The notes under the pieces: generated by a model
Database searches by the model: none
The model's input: the letters and a program-made list of their open reading frames with translations, nothing else
Told to the model about the DNA's origin: nothing
Assembly (NCBI RefSeq): GCF_008000935.1
Contig: NZ_CP042831.1
Span: forward strand, 3,100,001-3,164,000
Origin: Flavobacterium alkalisoli
Lineage (GTDB): Bacteria; Bacteroidota; Bacteroidia; Flavobacteriales; Flavobacteriaceae
Direction: 5' to 3'
Length of the DNA: 64,000 nucleotides
Made by a program: the position numbers and the translations under genes
Part shown: positions 11,221-20,682 of the stretch, one piece after another
Numbering within the stretch: position 1 is the first letter of the stretch
Layout: each line of letters starts with the position of its first letter

Positions 11221-11524
11221 ATGTGGGGTTGGTTTAGTGGTTGTGGTATATGATTTTTTTAAGACTTTTAGTCGTTATTTAACTAAAGTTAAGAAATAGC
11301 TATGCTAGTTTTCTTAAAAAAATCATAAAACACACTCAATACCAAACACTTAACATTATAGTTATTTTTAAATTTTATATCAAACAAATTAAAATTCAGT
11401 TATTCAGATACATTACAAAGAAATTTAAATTATATGTTTTTATATTTACATAATAACCAGCTTCTTTGTCATAGTAGATTTATGTAAACAAATGGTTTGT
11501 TTGTAATGTTTATTTATATTTAGA

Positions 11525-11650
11525 TAGATGTTACCCTGTTTCAGATAGTATTGTGAATACCCAGTAAATACTGGTGTTTTAAACAAGGTTACGGAGCCTC
11601 TTTCTCCGCTTAATTAAAGCCTTCGATTTTATCGAAGGCTTTTTTATTTT
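11525..11650 (+). ncRNA. Possible structured small RNA ending in an intrinsic terminator
   Basis: A plus-strand terminator at 11616-11650 has no protein-coding gene upstream of it on that strand. Just before it, 11530-11541 can pair with 11581-11592 (10 of 12 positions), enclosing a CCAGT/ACTGG hairpin at 11561-11574, and CGGAG/CTCCG (11592-11596 with 11604-11608) can form another. Stacked helices plus a terminator look like a short independent transcript. No convincing -33/-7 promoter was found: TATATTTA at 11515 is near the -7 consensus, but no TTTG lies at the right distance. The RNA family is not recognised. Confidence 0.35.
11616..11650 (+). terminator. Intrinsic terminator, plus strand
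   Basis: AAAGCCTTCGAT (11616-11627), loop TTT, ATCGAAGGCTTT (11631-11642) forms a 12-bp stem followed by a T-rich run through 11650 on the plus strand. On the minus strand the following bases are not a T-run, so it most likely acts on plus-strand transcripts. Confidence 0.7.
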
Positions 11651-11683
11651 ATCACAATTTACTCTAATTTAAAAATTAAGCTT

Positions 11684-11721
11684 AAATAAAAAGCCAATTC
11701 ATAAATATTGAATTGGCTTTT
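11684..11721 (-). terminator. Intrinsic terminator at the end of the PUL operon
   Basis: AAAAGCCAATTC (11689-11700) and GAATTGGCTTTT (11710-11721) form a 12-bp stem about 50 nt past the aldose epimerase stop. Read on the minus strand, the stem is followed by TTTTTATTT. It separates the PUL from the giant surface-protein gene downstream. Confidence 0.7.
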
Positions 11722-11770
11722 ACAAACTACTAACTTTCAAAAAAATATTTAAAACTCTTTGTTTAGTGAG

Positions 11771-12892
11771 TTATCTAACACTAAATTCATAGATTGTTTT
11801 TGTTTTATATTTCTCTCCCGGCCTTAATACAACCGAAGGAAATTCTTTTTGGTTAGGCGAGTCGGGGTAATGTTGTGTTTCCAGACACAGACCACTACGA
11901 TTCTCATAGTTCCCTTCTTTTTTATTTTTCAGAGTTCCGTCTAAAAAGTTTCCGCTGTAAAACTGAATTGCCGGTTGGTCTGTATAAACTGTCATGTATC
12001 TGCCTGAATCTTTATGATATAAACCTGCAACTTCTTTCATGTGTTTAACAGTATCATTAAATATCCAGCAATGGTCATATCCTTTTCCTATTACAAGCTG
12101 ATTGTTATGTACATTAATATCTTCCTTAATATTTTTTGCTATTGTAAAATCAAATGGTGTTCCGGTAACAGACCTTAACTCACCTGTAGGAATAAGGGTA
12201 TTATCAACAGGTAAAAACTTATCGGCCTTAAGCTCTAAACTGTGATCAAGTATAGTTTTAAAATTACCTGACAAATTAAAGTACGAGTGCTGAGTAAGAT
12301 TTATTATAGTTGTTTTATCTGTAGTGGCTTCATAAGAAATCTCAAGAGCATTTTTATTAGTAATCGTATAAATTACAGTAACGTCTAGATTTCCCGGATA
12401 TCCTTCTTCCCTATCTACAGATGTGTATGACAACTTTAATGAAGGCTCATCTTCTGCAATTATCTCGGCTTTCCAAATCCTCTGGTCAAAACCTTTACCT
12501 CCGTGTAAATGATTAACTCCATCATTAACCGGAAGCTGATAATCAACATCCTCTAATGTAAATTTCCCTTTAGCTATACGATTACCGTAACGTCCTATAA
12601 TTGCGCCAAAATATGACGGATTACCATTTAGATATAAATCAGGAGTTGTATATCCTAATACTACATCTTCATATTTTCCTTCTTTATCAGGTGCTGTTAA
12701 TGATATAATAGCTCCGCCCATTGTAATGACTTCCATTTGCATACCCTTTATATTAATTAAGGTATACTTATGGATTTCCTCTCCTTCAGAAGTTACAGCA
12801 TATACAGAATCGGTAACAGAAGATTTAGCTTCTTCCTTACATCCCTGTAAAATAAAGGCTGTTAAGATTATAATGATACTTTTAAAATTCAT
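11771..12892 (-). CDS. galM: Aldose 1-epimerase (mutarotase), lipoprotein
   Basis: This 373-residue protein interconverts alpha and beta anomers of free aldoses, which fits sugars released by the upstream glycosidases. It begins with a lipoprotein signal (hydrophobic residues 5-15, then LQGC with the lipid Cys near residue 18), so it is likely anchored in an envelope membrane. Family motifs seen are the GRYGNRIAKGKF segment near residues 101-112, the LHGG segment, TQHSYFNLSG near 200 with the conserved His, and a C-terminal CLETQHYPDSPN segment with the expected catalytic Glu. Length matches the GalM family. It is the last gene of the PUL operon, 17 nt after the GH92 gene. Confidence 0.88.
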   Translation of the reverse strand: MNFKSIIIILTAFILQGCKEEAKSSVTDSVYAVTSEGEEIHKYTLINIKGMQMEVITMGGAIISLTAPDKEGKYEDVVLGYTTPDLYLNGNPSYFGAIIGRYGNRIAKGKFTLEDVDYQLPVNDGVNHLHGGKGFDQRIWKAEIIAEDEPSLKLSYTSVDREEGYPGNLDVTVIYTITNKNALEISYEATTDKTTIINLTQHSYFNLSGNFKTILDHSLELKADKFLPVDNTLIPTGELRSVTGTPFDFTIAKNIKEDINVHNNQLVIGKGYDHCWIFNDTVKHMKEVAGLYHKDSGRYMTVYTDQPAIQFYSGNFLDGTLKNKKEGNYENRSGLCLETQHYPDSPNQKEFPSVVLRPGEKYKTKTIYEFSVR

Positions 12893-12909
12893 ATATACAT
12901 TATATTCTG

Positions 12910-15084
12910 TTATTTTGTATTTACTTCAATACTACCGCCATTTTTAAATAAATCATGTGGTATAAAATATCCTTTTATATCAGAACCATTTATTTTTATT
13001 GACTTTAAATCTCTTTTACCATTAGGATTACTTAATATAAGCTTTTTACCCGATGGCATAGTCCATTCAACTTTATCAAAAATCGGTACTGTCACAATAT
13101 ATTCAGGATCAGCCGGGGATAAAGGATATAAACCTAAAGCTGACCATACAAACCATGATGACATTTCACCCGCATCGTCCATACCACACATAGCAAGACC
13201 TTCAGGTCCAATATCATACATGGTAGCTAAAACTTCATCAATAATCTTTTGCGATTTTTCAGGCTTATTTACAAAATAATATGAGAAAGGAGCTTCGTGA
13301 GCCGGCTGATTACCATGGCAGTACTGACCTATAAAACCTGATATATTCCAGGCTATGTACTCAGGATTCCAGGGTTTTGTGAAAAATGTATCAAGCTTCT
13401 TCTCAAAAGCTTTTTTACCACCGTAAAGTTTAACCAAACCCTCCATATCATGAGGCACATAAAACGAGACATTCCAGGCATTGGCTTCACGATACATATA
13501 TTCATAATACGGATATTCAGGGTTAAAAGGAGTAATCCAGTCTCCGTTTTCAAGTCTTCCTCTCATAAAGTTGGTTTGCTTGTCAAATACATTACTATAG
13601 TTTTTAGAACGTTTCTCTAAATCCTTATAATGCTCAGTATCTCCTAACTCTTTAGCAAGAAGTGATAAAGCATGGTCATCATAAGCATATTCAAGTGTTT
13701 TTGTAACACCGGCTTTTGCTTTCGTTTCCACATGTGGATCCTCAACATCAGGATCTGAAATAAAACCTTTGGCAATATATTCGGAAATATAAGGTCTTGT
13801 ACCGCCCTCTTTATAGGCGTTATTTAATAGTAATTGATAAGCCTTATTTACATCATAATCTCTAATACCTCTTAGATAGGAACCTGCAATGAAAGATGCT
13901 GCGTGATCACCATGAAAAAATGTAGGCATAAAACCTTTTATTTCTCCTTCATTAATCATAGAGTTTATAACATCGTTTGTTACATCCGGAGAACAAATAC
14001 TAAGGAGTACAAGCTTATTCCTGTAATCATCCCATAAAGATGGCAGGGTATAATAACGATAATTTTCTTTTCTAATCTTACCGGCTTCATCCGTAAACTG
14101 TCCGTTTACGTCACTTCTAAGTGCTGGCCAAAGAAACGATCTGTAAAGCATGCTGTAAAACAACATGTTTTGGTGGGTTGTACCGCCCTGTACTTCAATT
14201 TTAGACAACAGGCTTTCCCATGTAGTATTACCTTCCTGGTAAACTTGTGAAAAAGTTTTATTACCTACCTCATTTTTTAAATTCTCAGCCGCATTTTCAA
14301 CACTTACAAAAGACAAAGCTATTTTTAGAGTTACAGGGTTATTACCATCCTTAAGAGATAATAATGCATATCCGTTGCTTTTAGTAATATCTTTTACATC
14401 TGTATTAAGAATATCAGTATCTACAGTAGCGTAAAAATAAATTTTCTCTCCTCCGGTTCTCTGATATCCGGTAATTACATTTGCTCCTTCCTGTTTAATA
14501 GTCCAGTCGTCTACATGATTGTTTGCTTTACCTAAATCAAACAATATCTTTCTGCCTGAATTATTTTTATAAGTATACTCGTGTACACCACAACGTAAGG
14601 TAGAAGTAAGTTTTACCAAAACATCATAGTCATCCAGATACACTTCGTAATATGCCGGACTAGCTTTTTCCTTATCATGACTAAAAGCAGACTGATATGG
14701 TACTGACGCATTCCCCGATACAGGAAGTATTGGAATATGGCATAAATTCCAATGCCCTTTATTAGTATGGGTAAAACCTAAAATTGAGGTGTCTTCATAT
14801 TCATAACCAGCCCCAGACCTATATTTTGTCATGGGACTTAATTGCACCATAGCATTAGGAACAGAAGAACCCGGAAATACAAGCCCTGCCCATACACGCA
14901 TATCTGCCGGAGGCGTATACCCTATAATTTTTGTATCTAATAAGGGAGCTGTACCTATAAAAGGATTAACCTGTGAGGTATATTTTGTTTTTGCAACACT
15001 TGTCTTTAACTGTGCCGATGCCTCCCCTAAACATAAGATGGCAACCAAAAAAGCAAGTGCAAAATTATTTTTGTATATTTTCAT
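12910..15084 (-). CDS. GH92 family exo-alpha-mannosidase (first of two)
   Basis: A 724-residue protein with a signal peptide (residues 8-24, ending ASA before QLK). GH92 enzymes are calcium-dependent exo-alpha-mannosidases that remove terminal mannose with inversion. Supporting segments: FPGSSVPNAMVQLSP near 70-85, GAGYEYEDTSILGFTHTN around 95-110, REANAWNVSF around 525 (family position of the general acid Glu), GNQPAHEAP around 590, and CGMDDAGEMSSWFVWSALG around 640 (family position of the catalytic Asp pair). The loop after GFTHTN reads KGHWN instead of the common LSGTG type, so its linkage preference may differ from standard alpha-1,2 enzymes. It starts 15 nt after the GH125 stop, in the mannoside PUL operon. 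Confidence 0.87.
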   Translation of the reverse strand: MKIYKNNFALAFLVAILCLGEASAQLKTSVAKTKYTSQVNPFIGTAPLLDTKIIGYTPPADMRVWAGLVFPGSSVPNAMVQLSPMTKYRSGAGYEYEDTSILGFTHTNKGHWNLCHIPILPVSGNASVPYQSAFSHDKEKASPAYYEVYLDDYDVLVKLTSTLRCGVHEYTYKNNSGRKILFDLGKANNHVDDWTIKQEGANVITGYQRTGGEKIYFYATVDTDILNTDVKDITKSNGYALLSLKDGNNPVTLKIALSFVSVENAAENLKNEVGNKTFSQVYQEGNTTWESLLSKIEVQGGTTHQNMLFYSMLYRSFLWPALRSDVNGQFTDEAGKIRKENYRYYTLPSLWDDYRNKLVLLSICSPDVTNDVINSMINEGEIKGFMPTFFHGDHAASFIAGSYLRGIRDYDVNKAYQLLLNNAYKEGGTRPYISEYIAKGFISDPDVEDPHVETKAKAGVTKTLEYAYDDHALSLLAKELGDTEHYKDLEKRSKNYSNVFDKQTNFMRGRLENGDWITPFNPEYPYYEYMYREANAWNVSFYVPHDMEGLVKLYGGKKAFEKKLDTFFTKPWNPEYIAWNISGFIGQYCHGNQPAHEAPFSYYFVNKPEKSQKIIDEVLATMYDIGPEGLAMCGMDDAGEMSSWFVWSALGLYPLSPADPEYIVTVPIFDKVEWTMPSGKKLILSNPNGKRDLKSIKINGSDIKGYFIPHDLFKNGGSIEVNTK

Positions 15085-15099
15085 AATTTAAAATTGCTT

Positions 15100-16530
15100 T
15101 TATACTTCCAAAAGTTCAGGGTGTTTTTTATAAGTATCCCACAGTAATTCTCCAAACAGTGTATTTGCCCAGGCAAACCAGTGTCTTGTAAAGTTTTTAG
15201 GATCATCCTTATGGAAGGATTCATGCATAAACCCTGTATCGCCGTGTGTAGCTTTCAGCATCTTTATACATTCCTTTATTTCATTTTCATCTGTGCTTGT
15301 AAGAGCTCTCATGGTAATTGCCATAGGCCATATCATATCCATGCCTACATGAGGGCCTCCAATACCTTCGGCCGCAGTACCTTTAAAGAAGAAAGGGTTA
15401 TCTGTAGAAAGAACAAAATTTCTTGTGTTTTGATAAACTGGGTCGTTTACATCAACTGCGTCAAGGTAAGGTAATCCCAGTAAACTTGGCACATTGGCAT
15501 CATCCATCAATAAACTGTTTCCAAATCCGTCTACTTCAAATGCGTAAATTTTTCCATATTTAGGATGATTTATAATTGCATGTTCTTTTAATGCCATGTC
15601 CACTTCTGCTCCAAGTGTTTCGAGCTCTTTTGCAGTAGCATTGTCCTTTTTAATTTCCCTCAGCATTTCTGCAGCCTGCTTCATACTAACTACAAGAAAG
15701 AAATTTGAAGGTATCAGAAATGAAAATACTGTAGCATCGTCACTTGGCCTAAATGCTGAACATACCAGTCCAACCGGTTTAACAGGGTATCCGTATCCTT
15801 TTAGTGCTCTTGTATCGGTCCCAAACTGGGTTGTACGTTGGAATGAGTACGGATTTTTTCCATCCTTTTCCTGTTGATCCCTAAAAACTTTAAGTGTTGT
15901 TTTTATTGCATTTACCCAGTTTTCATCAAACGGAGATGTATCTCCAGTGGTTTTCCAGTAGTTATAAGCAAGGCGTATAGGGTAACATAAAGAATCTATT
16001 TCATATTTTCTTTCATGTACCCCCGGTTTCATATCAGTGTGGTCACTGGTCCACTCCCCTCTTTTGTTGGGGTCTCCATAAAATGCATTCGCATACGGAT
16101 CTTTTAATATGTATTCTGTTTGCCTGTTAATAACTCCGGCAATAAGATTTTTAAGCTTAGTGTCTTTTCCTGCAAAAGCCATATATGGCCACACCTGAGC
16201 AGAGCTGTCCCTTAACCACATAGCATCTATATCACCTGTAATTACATAAGTATCAGGTCTTCCGTTTTTTTGCGCATACGTTACTGTAGTATCCAGTGTA
16301 TTTGGAAAACAGTTATTAAATAACCAGGCAAGTTCTTTGTCTTTTACGTTTTTTTGAAACTCTGTTATCGTTTTTTCTATTACTTCACTTTCAAAATTTC
16401 TTTTGCCTTTAGCTACTCTTACTACCGGAAAATTATTTCCGCTGTTAATCCCTGCTATAATTTCCATAGGATCAAGTAAAGTTAAACCGCCGAAAAGTGC
16501 AGTATTCTGAATAAATTTTCTTCTTTGCAT
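15100..16530 (-). CDS. GH125 family exo-alpha-1,6-mannosidase
   Basis: A 476-residue protein of the metal-independent GH125 family, which removes terminal alpha-1,6-linked mannose from mannan or N-glycan backbones. The N-terminus MQRRKFIQNTALFGG resembles a twin-arginine export signal. Family segments seen: TGDIDAMWLRDSSAQVWPYM near 98-117, DHTDMKPGVHERKYEIDSL near 170-190, GGPHVGMDMIWPMAITMR near 390-405 and FTRHWFAWANTLFGELLWD close to the C-terminus. It sits between the two GH92 genes, 29 nt after the upstream GH92 stop. Together these exo-enzymes can strip side chains and backbone of alpha-mannan oligosaccharides in the periplasm (inference from context). Confidence 0.88.
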   Translation of the reverse strand: MQRRKFIQNTALFGGLTLLDPMEIIAGINSGNNFPVVRVAKGKRNFESEVIEKTITEFQKNVKDKELAWLFNNCFPNTLDTTVTYAQKNGRPDTYVITGDIDAMWLRDSSAQVWPYMAFAGKDTKLKNLIAGVINRQTEYILKDPYANAFYGDPNKRGEWTSDHTDMKPGVHERKYEIDSLCYPIRLAYNYWKTTGDTSPFDENWVNAIKTTLKVFRDQQEKDGKNPYSFQRTTQFGTDTRALKGYGYPVKPVGLVCSAFRPSDDATVFSFLIPSNFFLVVSMKQAAEMLREIKKDNATAKELETLGAEVDMALKEHAIINHPKYGKIYAFEVDGFGNSLLMDDANVPSLLGLPYLDAVDVNDPVYQNTRNFVLSTDNPFFFKGTAAEGIGGPHVGMDMIWPMAITMRALTSTDENEIKECIKMLKATHGDTGFMHESFHKDDPKNFTRHWFAWANTLFGELLWDTYKKHPELLEV

Positions 16531-16559
16531 TCTTGTAATTTTTATAAGGTTACGCCTAA

Positions 16560-18863
16560 TTATTCGTTTGTTAATGAGTACGGTAAATCTTCTTTATTAA
16601 TTCCGCGATTCTTGTTTGGAATTTCATCCATTTCAAAATCAAGAACAGCCCCTTTTATCAGTTCTGTATGGCTAAGCCAGTTTTTAGTATACTCTTTTCC
16701 GTTAAGTTTTAATGATTTTATATACCTGTTTACTACACTGTTTTTTGGAGCATTTATTATTATCTGCTTATTGTTTTTCAGATTAATGGTAATTTTTTTG
16801 AAAAGCGGTGCTCCAAGCACATATTGATCTGTAGCTGGTGTAACAGGATAAAAACCCATCGCTGAAAATACATACCAGGCTGATGTCTGTCCATTATCCT
16901 CATCACCGCAATAACCATCAGGATTAGGGGTATACAGCCTGTTCATAGTTTCCCTTACCCAATACTGAGCTTTCCATGGCTCACTACCATGATTATAAAG
17001 ATATATCATATGCTGTATTGGCTGGTTGCCATGAGCATATTGTCCCATATTTGCCACCTGCATTTCGCGCATTTCATGAATAAACCCTCCGTTAAAACTA
17101 TTATTAAATACCGGAGGCATTGCAAAAACACTATCCAGTTGCTTTACAAAAGTCTCTTTACCTCCCATAAGGTCTATAAGTCCCTGAATGTCATGAAATA
17201 CAGACCAGCTATAATGCCAACTGTTGCCCTCTGTAAAACCTTCCCCCCAACGAATTGGATCAAAAGGTTTCATAAACTCTCCGTTTTGCATTTTTCCACG
17301 CATAAGATTATGCGACGGATCAAACAGGTTTTTATAATTCTGACTTCTTTTCTTGTATAAGGCAATTTCCTTTTTAGGCCTTTTTAACGCCTTAGCCAAT
17401 TGGTAGATGGCAAAATCGTCATAAGCATATTCTAAAGTTCTTGCAGCACTTTCGTTAACTACGTCATAAGGAACATAACCTAATTGTATATATTGCTCAG
17501 CTCCGGCGCGCCCTACTGCCTTTAAAGGCCCAGCATTATTAGCTCCGTGTATTACCGCTTCATAAAGCGTATTAATATCATACTGGTTATCAGATCCTAT
17601 TTTAAGATACGCATCGGCAACTACTGAAGCAGAGTTATTCCCTACCATGATATCTCTTAAACCGGGGCTTGCCCATTCCGGCAACCAGCCACTTTCTTTA
17701 TATGCATTTGCCAAACCAGCCTGTATTTCTGAATTCTGTTCAGGAAAGACCAGATTAAGAAAAGGAAATAAAGAACGGAAAGTATCCCAAAAACCGGTAT
17801 CTGTATACATATGCCCGGGCAAAATATTTCCGTTATAAGGACTATAATGCATTACATTTCCGTTAGCATCATACTCATAAAATTTACGAGGGAAAAGCAT
17901 GGAACGGTATAAACAGGAATAAAAGGTAGTCGTTTGGGCAGCTGTTCCACCCTCTGGTACTATCCTTCCAAGGTTTTCATTCCAAACAGATTTACCTTTT
18001 TCCTTTAGCTGATCGAAAGAATTGTTTCCTATTTCTTTAAGGTTTATTTCTGCCTGCTCAAAACTTATAAATGATGATGCCACTTTAGCATTAACCTGTT
18101 CTCCTTGCCTTGTTTTAAAACCAATTACAGCTCCTGTATGATTTGCTTTAAGCTCAATTTCTTTTACCAAAGCATCTCCGTTAAAAGCTGAAGAAGTTGT
18201 AAAGCTCTTATCAAAAACAATTACAAAGTAGTTTTTAAAATTTTGAGGTACCCCTCCACTATTTTTAGTGGTATAACCTATAATTTTATTTTCTTCAGGT
18301 ATTATTTTTATATAAGATCCGTTATCAAATGCATCTACAACAATATAGGCTTCATCTGTTTTAGGAAAAGTAAATCTAAAAAGTGCTGCCCTTTCTGTAG
18401 GAGTTATTTCGGTTGTTACATTATGATCTGCCAGATAAACACTATAATAATATGGTGTTACCGTTTCTGCCTTGTGAGAAAACCAACTTTGCCTATCTTC
18501 TTCCTTAAATCTAAGTTCTCCCGTTATCGGCATAATAGAAAATTGTCCGTAATCATTCATCCACGGAGAAGGCTGATGGGTTTGCTTGAAACCTTTAATT
18601 TTTGTTGCATTATAGGTGTATGCCCAGCCATCTCCCATGCCTCCTGTTTGGGGAGTCCAAAAATTCATACCCCACGGCATGGCTATAGCCGGATATACAT
18701 TCCCGTTTGAGACATGATAATCAGAGTCTGTACCCATTAACGGACTCACCCATTCTACAGGTGTTTTACTGTCGTTAACAGGTACAGTCTGACCACTACT
18801 AGTAACAGATGCGGTTACTATTACTAACCCTAACAAAATATTTTGTATGCTTAATCTTTTCAA
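16560..18863 (-). CDS. GH92 family exo-alpha-mannosidase (second)
   Basis: A 767-residue GH92 protein with a signal peptide (MKRLSIQNILLGLVIVTAS, likely cleaved before QTVPV). Segments supporting the family: PAIAMPWGMNFWTPQTGG near 60-75, GFKQTHQPSPWMNDYG near 90-105, YAYDDFAIYQLAKAL around 480, TEGNSWHYSW around 545 (general-acid Glu position), GNQPIQHMIYLY around 620, and GDEDNGQTSAWYVFSAMG around 655 (catalytic base region). It differs markedly from the 724-residue neighbour in the loop after the first conserved His (PSPWMND versus KGHWN), so the pair probably act on different linkages or branches. It starts 8 nt after the GH2 stop. Confidence 0.87.
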   Translation of the reverse strand: MKRLSIQNILLGLVIVTASVTSSGQTVPVNDSKTPVEWVSPLMGTDSDYHVSNGNVYPAIAMPWGMNFWTPQTGGMGDGWAYTYNATKIKGFKQTHQPSPWMNDYGQFSIMPITGELRFKEEDRQSWFSHKAETVTPYYYSVYLADHNVTTEITPTERAALFRFTFPKTDEAYIVVDAFDNGSYIKIIPEENKIIGYTTKNSGGVPQNFKNYFVIVFDKSFTTSSAFNGDALVKEIELKANHTGAVIGFKTRQGEQVNAKVASSFISFEQAEINLKEIGNNSFDQLKEKGKSVWNENLGRIVPEGGTAAQTTTFYSCLYRSMLFPRKFYEYDANGNVMHYSPYNGNILPGHMYTDTGFWDTFRSLFPFLNLVFPEQNSEIQAGLANAYKESGWLPEWASPGLRDIMVGNNSASVVADAYLKIGSDNQYDINTLYEAVIHGANNAGPLKAVGRAGAEQYIQLGYVPYDVVNESAARTLEYAYDDFAIYQLAKALKRPKKEIALYKKRSQNYKNLFDPSHNLMRGKMQNGEFMKPFDPIRWGEGFTEGNSWHYSWSVFHDIQGLIDLMGGKETFVKQLDSVFAMPPVFNNSFNGGFIHEMREMQVANMGQYAHGNQPIQHMIYLYNHGSEPWKAQYWVRETMNRLYTPNPDGYCGDEDNGQTSAWYVFSAMGFYPVTPATDQYVLGAPLFKKITINLKNNKQIIINAPKNSVVNRYIKSLKLNGKEYTKNWLSHTELIKGAVLDFEMDEIPNKNRGINKEDLPYSLTNE

Positions 18864-18871
18864 CTTATTAA

Positions 18872-20680
18872 TTAATTTATTGAATTGATTACTTCCTGAT
18901 TTGCTTTTCTGACTTCTGAAAAATTCATCTTATCAACCTTTCTGTCATAGGTCATAAAACCATTAACCTCCCCTTCAACATCTGTCGTTTGAGTATATAC
19001 GGCTCCTGAGAATCCTGATTTCGCAAGTTTTTTTAATAGATCTGTATATTCAATGTATTTAGCAGTAGTCTCGTTTTTATTTTTAAACTGGGTATACCCC
19101 CAGTTCTTATCTGTTTGCCATAAATGTCCTTCAACAGGAAGGCCTATACCTCCATACTCTCCTAATACAGTTATTCTTCTTGCATCATACAGTAATAAGT
19201 TAGGTTGCGGATAATGGTGTATATCCAAAATATCTCCTGTTTGGAAATGATTACCCCCACTAGCCGAATTTACCAGCCTGCTTGGGTCATACTTTTTTGT
19301 CCATTCAGTAATTTCAACAGTTTTAAACTGTCCCCATGCTTCATTAAACGGAACCCATACTACGATACTTGGATAAGAGTATAGATTATCCATAATCTCC
19401 TTCCATTCTTTTCTGTAGTATTCTTCAGATTGTGCCGTTCTCTTCAGCTCAGTACCCTCAAAATAATTATGCATTTGCCATATAGGTCCGTCATCTCCGC
19501 TTGGCATATCCTGCCAAACTAAAATTCCTAACCTGTCGCAGTGTGTATACCATCTTTGCGGTTCAACCTTAACGTGTTTACGAATCATATTAAACCCTAG
19601 CTCTTTAGTTCGTACTATATCATACTTTAAAGCCTCATCTGTTGGTGCTGTATATAAACCATCAGGCCACCAACCCTGATCTAAAGGACCAAACTGAAAA
19701 CAATCCTTATTATTAAGCTGCATTCTTACTATACCGCTATCATCACGCTTAGATGATATTTTACGCATAGCAAAATAACTCTTTACTTCATCCTGTACTT
19801 TACCGCCGCTTATAAGCTTAACTTTTATATCATAAAGAAACGGAGAATCCGGAGACCATAGTTTTGGATTATTTAAAACTATATCAACCGATTGTCCCGC
19901 AACACTTTTTGAGGAAGCAACAACGGTATTTCCGTCATATACAATTACTTCAATGATATCACCTTTGTCAGCACCTTCAACTTCACTTAAAATAGTTATA
20001 CTGTTATTATCAATATTAGGAGTTGATTTCAGGTTTTCAATATGTTTTTTACTTACAGGCTCCAACCATACCGTTTGCCATATACCTGTTACCGGTGTAT
20101 ACCAAATTCCTTCCGGATTTTTAACCTGCTTTCCTCTGGGTTGAGGTCCGTCATTTGACGGATCCCAAACCTTAACTTTAAGTTTATTTGATTTCCCGTT
20201 TAAAAATGGTGTAATATTAAAGGAGAAAGGGCTAAATCCTCCTGTATGAACACCTACTTTTATGTCATTAATCCATACTTCGGCTTTCCAGTCCACAGCA
20301 CCAAAGTGTAATAAGATATCTTTACTTTTCCAGTTACTATCTATAGAAAATGTGGTTTCATACCAAAGCTCATTTGCTGAGCCAACTTCTTTCATAACCC
20401 CTGACAGACTTGACTCTACAGCAAAGGGAACAAGAATTTTTCCGTCATATTTTGAAGGAGCAGTTTTTCCTACCGGCTGAATTGCATAATCCCAAAGCCC
20501 GTTAAGGTTTTTCCATTTGTCACGTTCCATTATAGGGCGCGGGTATTCCGGTAGTGTTTTATTTGGGTCTACCTGCTCTGCCCATTTAGTTTTTATTTTA
20601 TTTCCTTGTGGCTGCCATTGTTGTGCATTAACGACATGGGTAGCAACAAGGGCAATTATTGTAACAATATATTTTTTCAT
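18872..20680 (-). CDS. GH2 family glycoside hydrolase (beta-mannosidase/beta-galactosidase clan member)
   Basis: A 602-residue exported GH2 protein with a signal peptide ending NAQ. Order of parts: jelly-roll sugar-binding domain (about 35-215, including VDWKAEVWINDIKVG), Ig-like domain (about 220-305), then a TIM barrel with GFNMIRKHVKVEPQRWYTHCD near 355, FNEAWGQ near 446 (acid/base Glu) and VLGEYGG near 506 (likely nucleophile Glu). It is short for GH2 and lacks a long C-terminal extension. Beta-mannosidase would suit the locus, since N-glycan cores hold a beta-linked mannose, but the sequence alone does not settle substrate; beta-galactosidase or beta-glucuronidase remain possible. It begins 2 nt after the SGNH gene. 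Confidence 0.8.
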   Translation of the reverse strand: MKKYIVTIIALVATHVVNAQQWQPQGNKIKTKWAEQVDPNKTLPEYPRPIMERDKWKNLNGLWDYAIQPVGKTAPSKYDGKILVPFAVESSLSGVMKEVGSANELWYETTFSIDSNWKSKDILLHFGAVDWKAEVWINDIKVGVHTGGFSPFSFNITPFLNGKSNKLKVKVWDPSNDGPQPRGKQVKNPEGIWYTPVTGIWQTVWLEPVSKKHIENLKSTPNIDNNSITILSEVEGADKGDIIEVIVYDGNTVVASSKSVAGQSVDIVLNNPKLWSPDSPFLYDIKVKLISGGKVQDEVKSYFAMRKISSKRDDSGIVRMQLNNKDCFQFGPLDQGWWPDGLYTAPTDEALKYDIVRTKELGFNMIRKHVKVEPQRWYTHCDRLGILVWQDMPSGDDGPIWQMHNYFEGTELKRTAQSEEYYRKEWKEIMDNLYSYPSIVVWVPFNEAWGQFKTVEITEWTKKYDPSRLVNSASGGNHFQTGDILDIHHYPQPNLLLYDARRITVLGEYGGIGLPVEGHLWQTDKNWGYTQFKNKNETTAKYIEYTDLLKKLAKSGFSGAVYTQTTDVEGEVNGFMTYDRKVDKMNFSEVRKANQEVINSIN

Positions 20681-20682
20681 TA

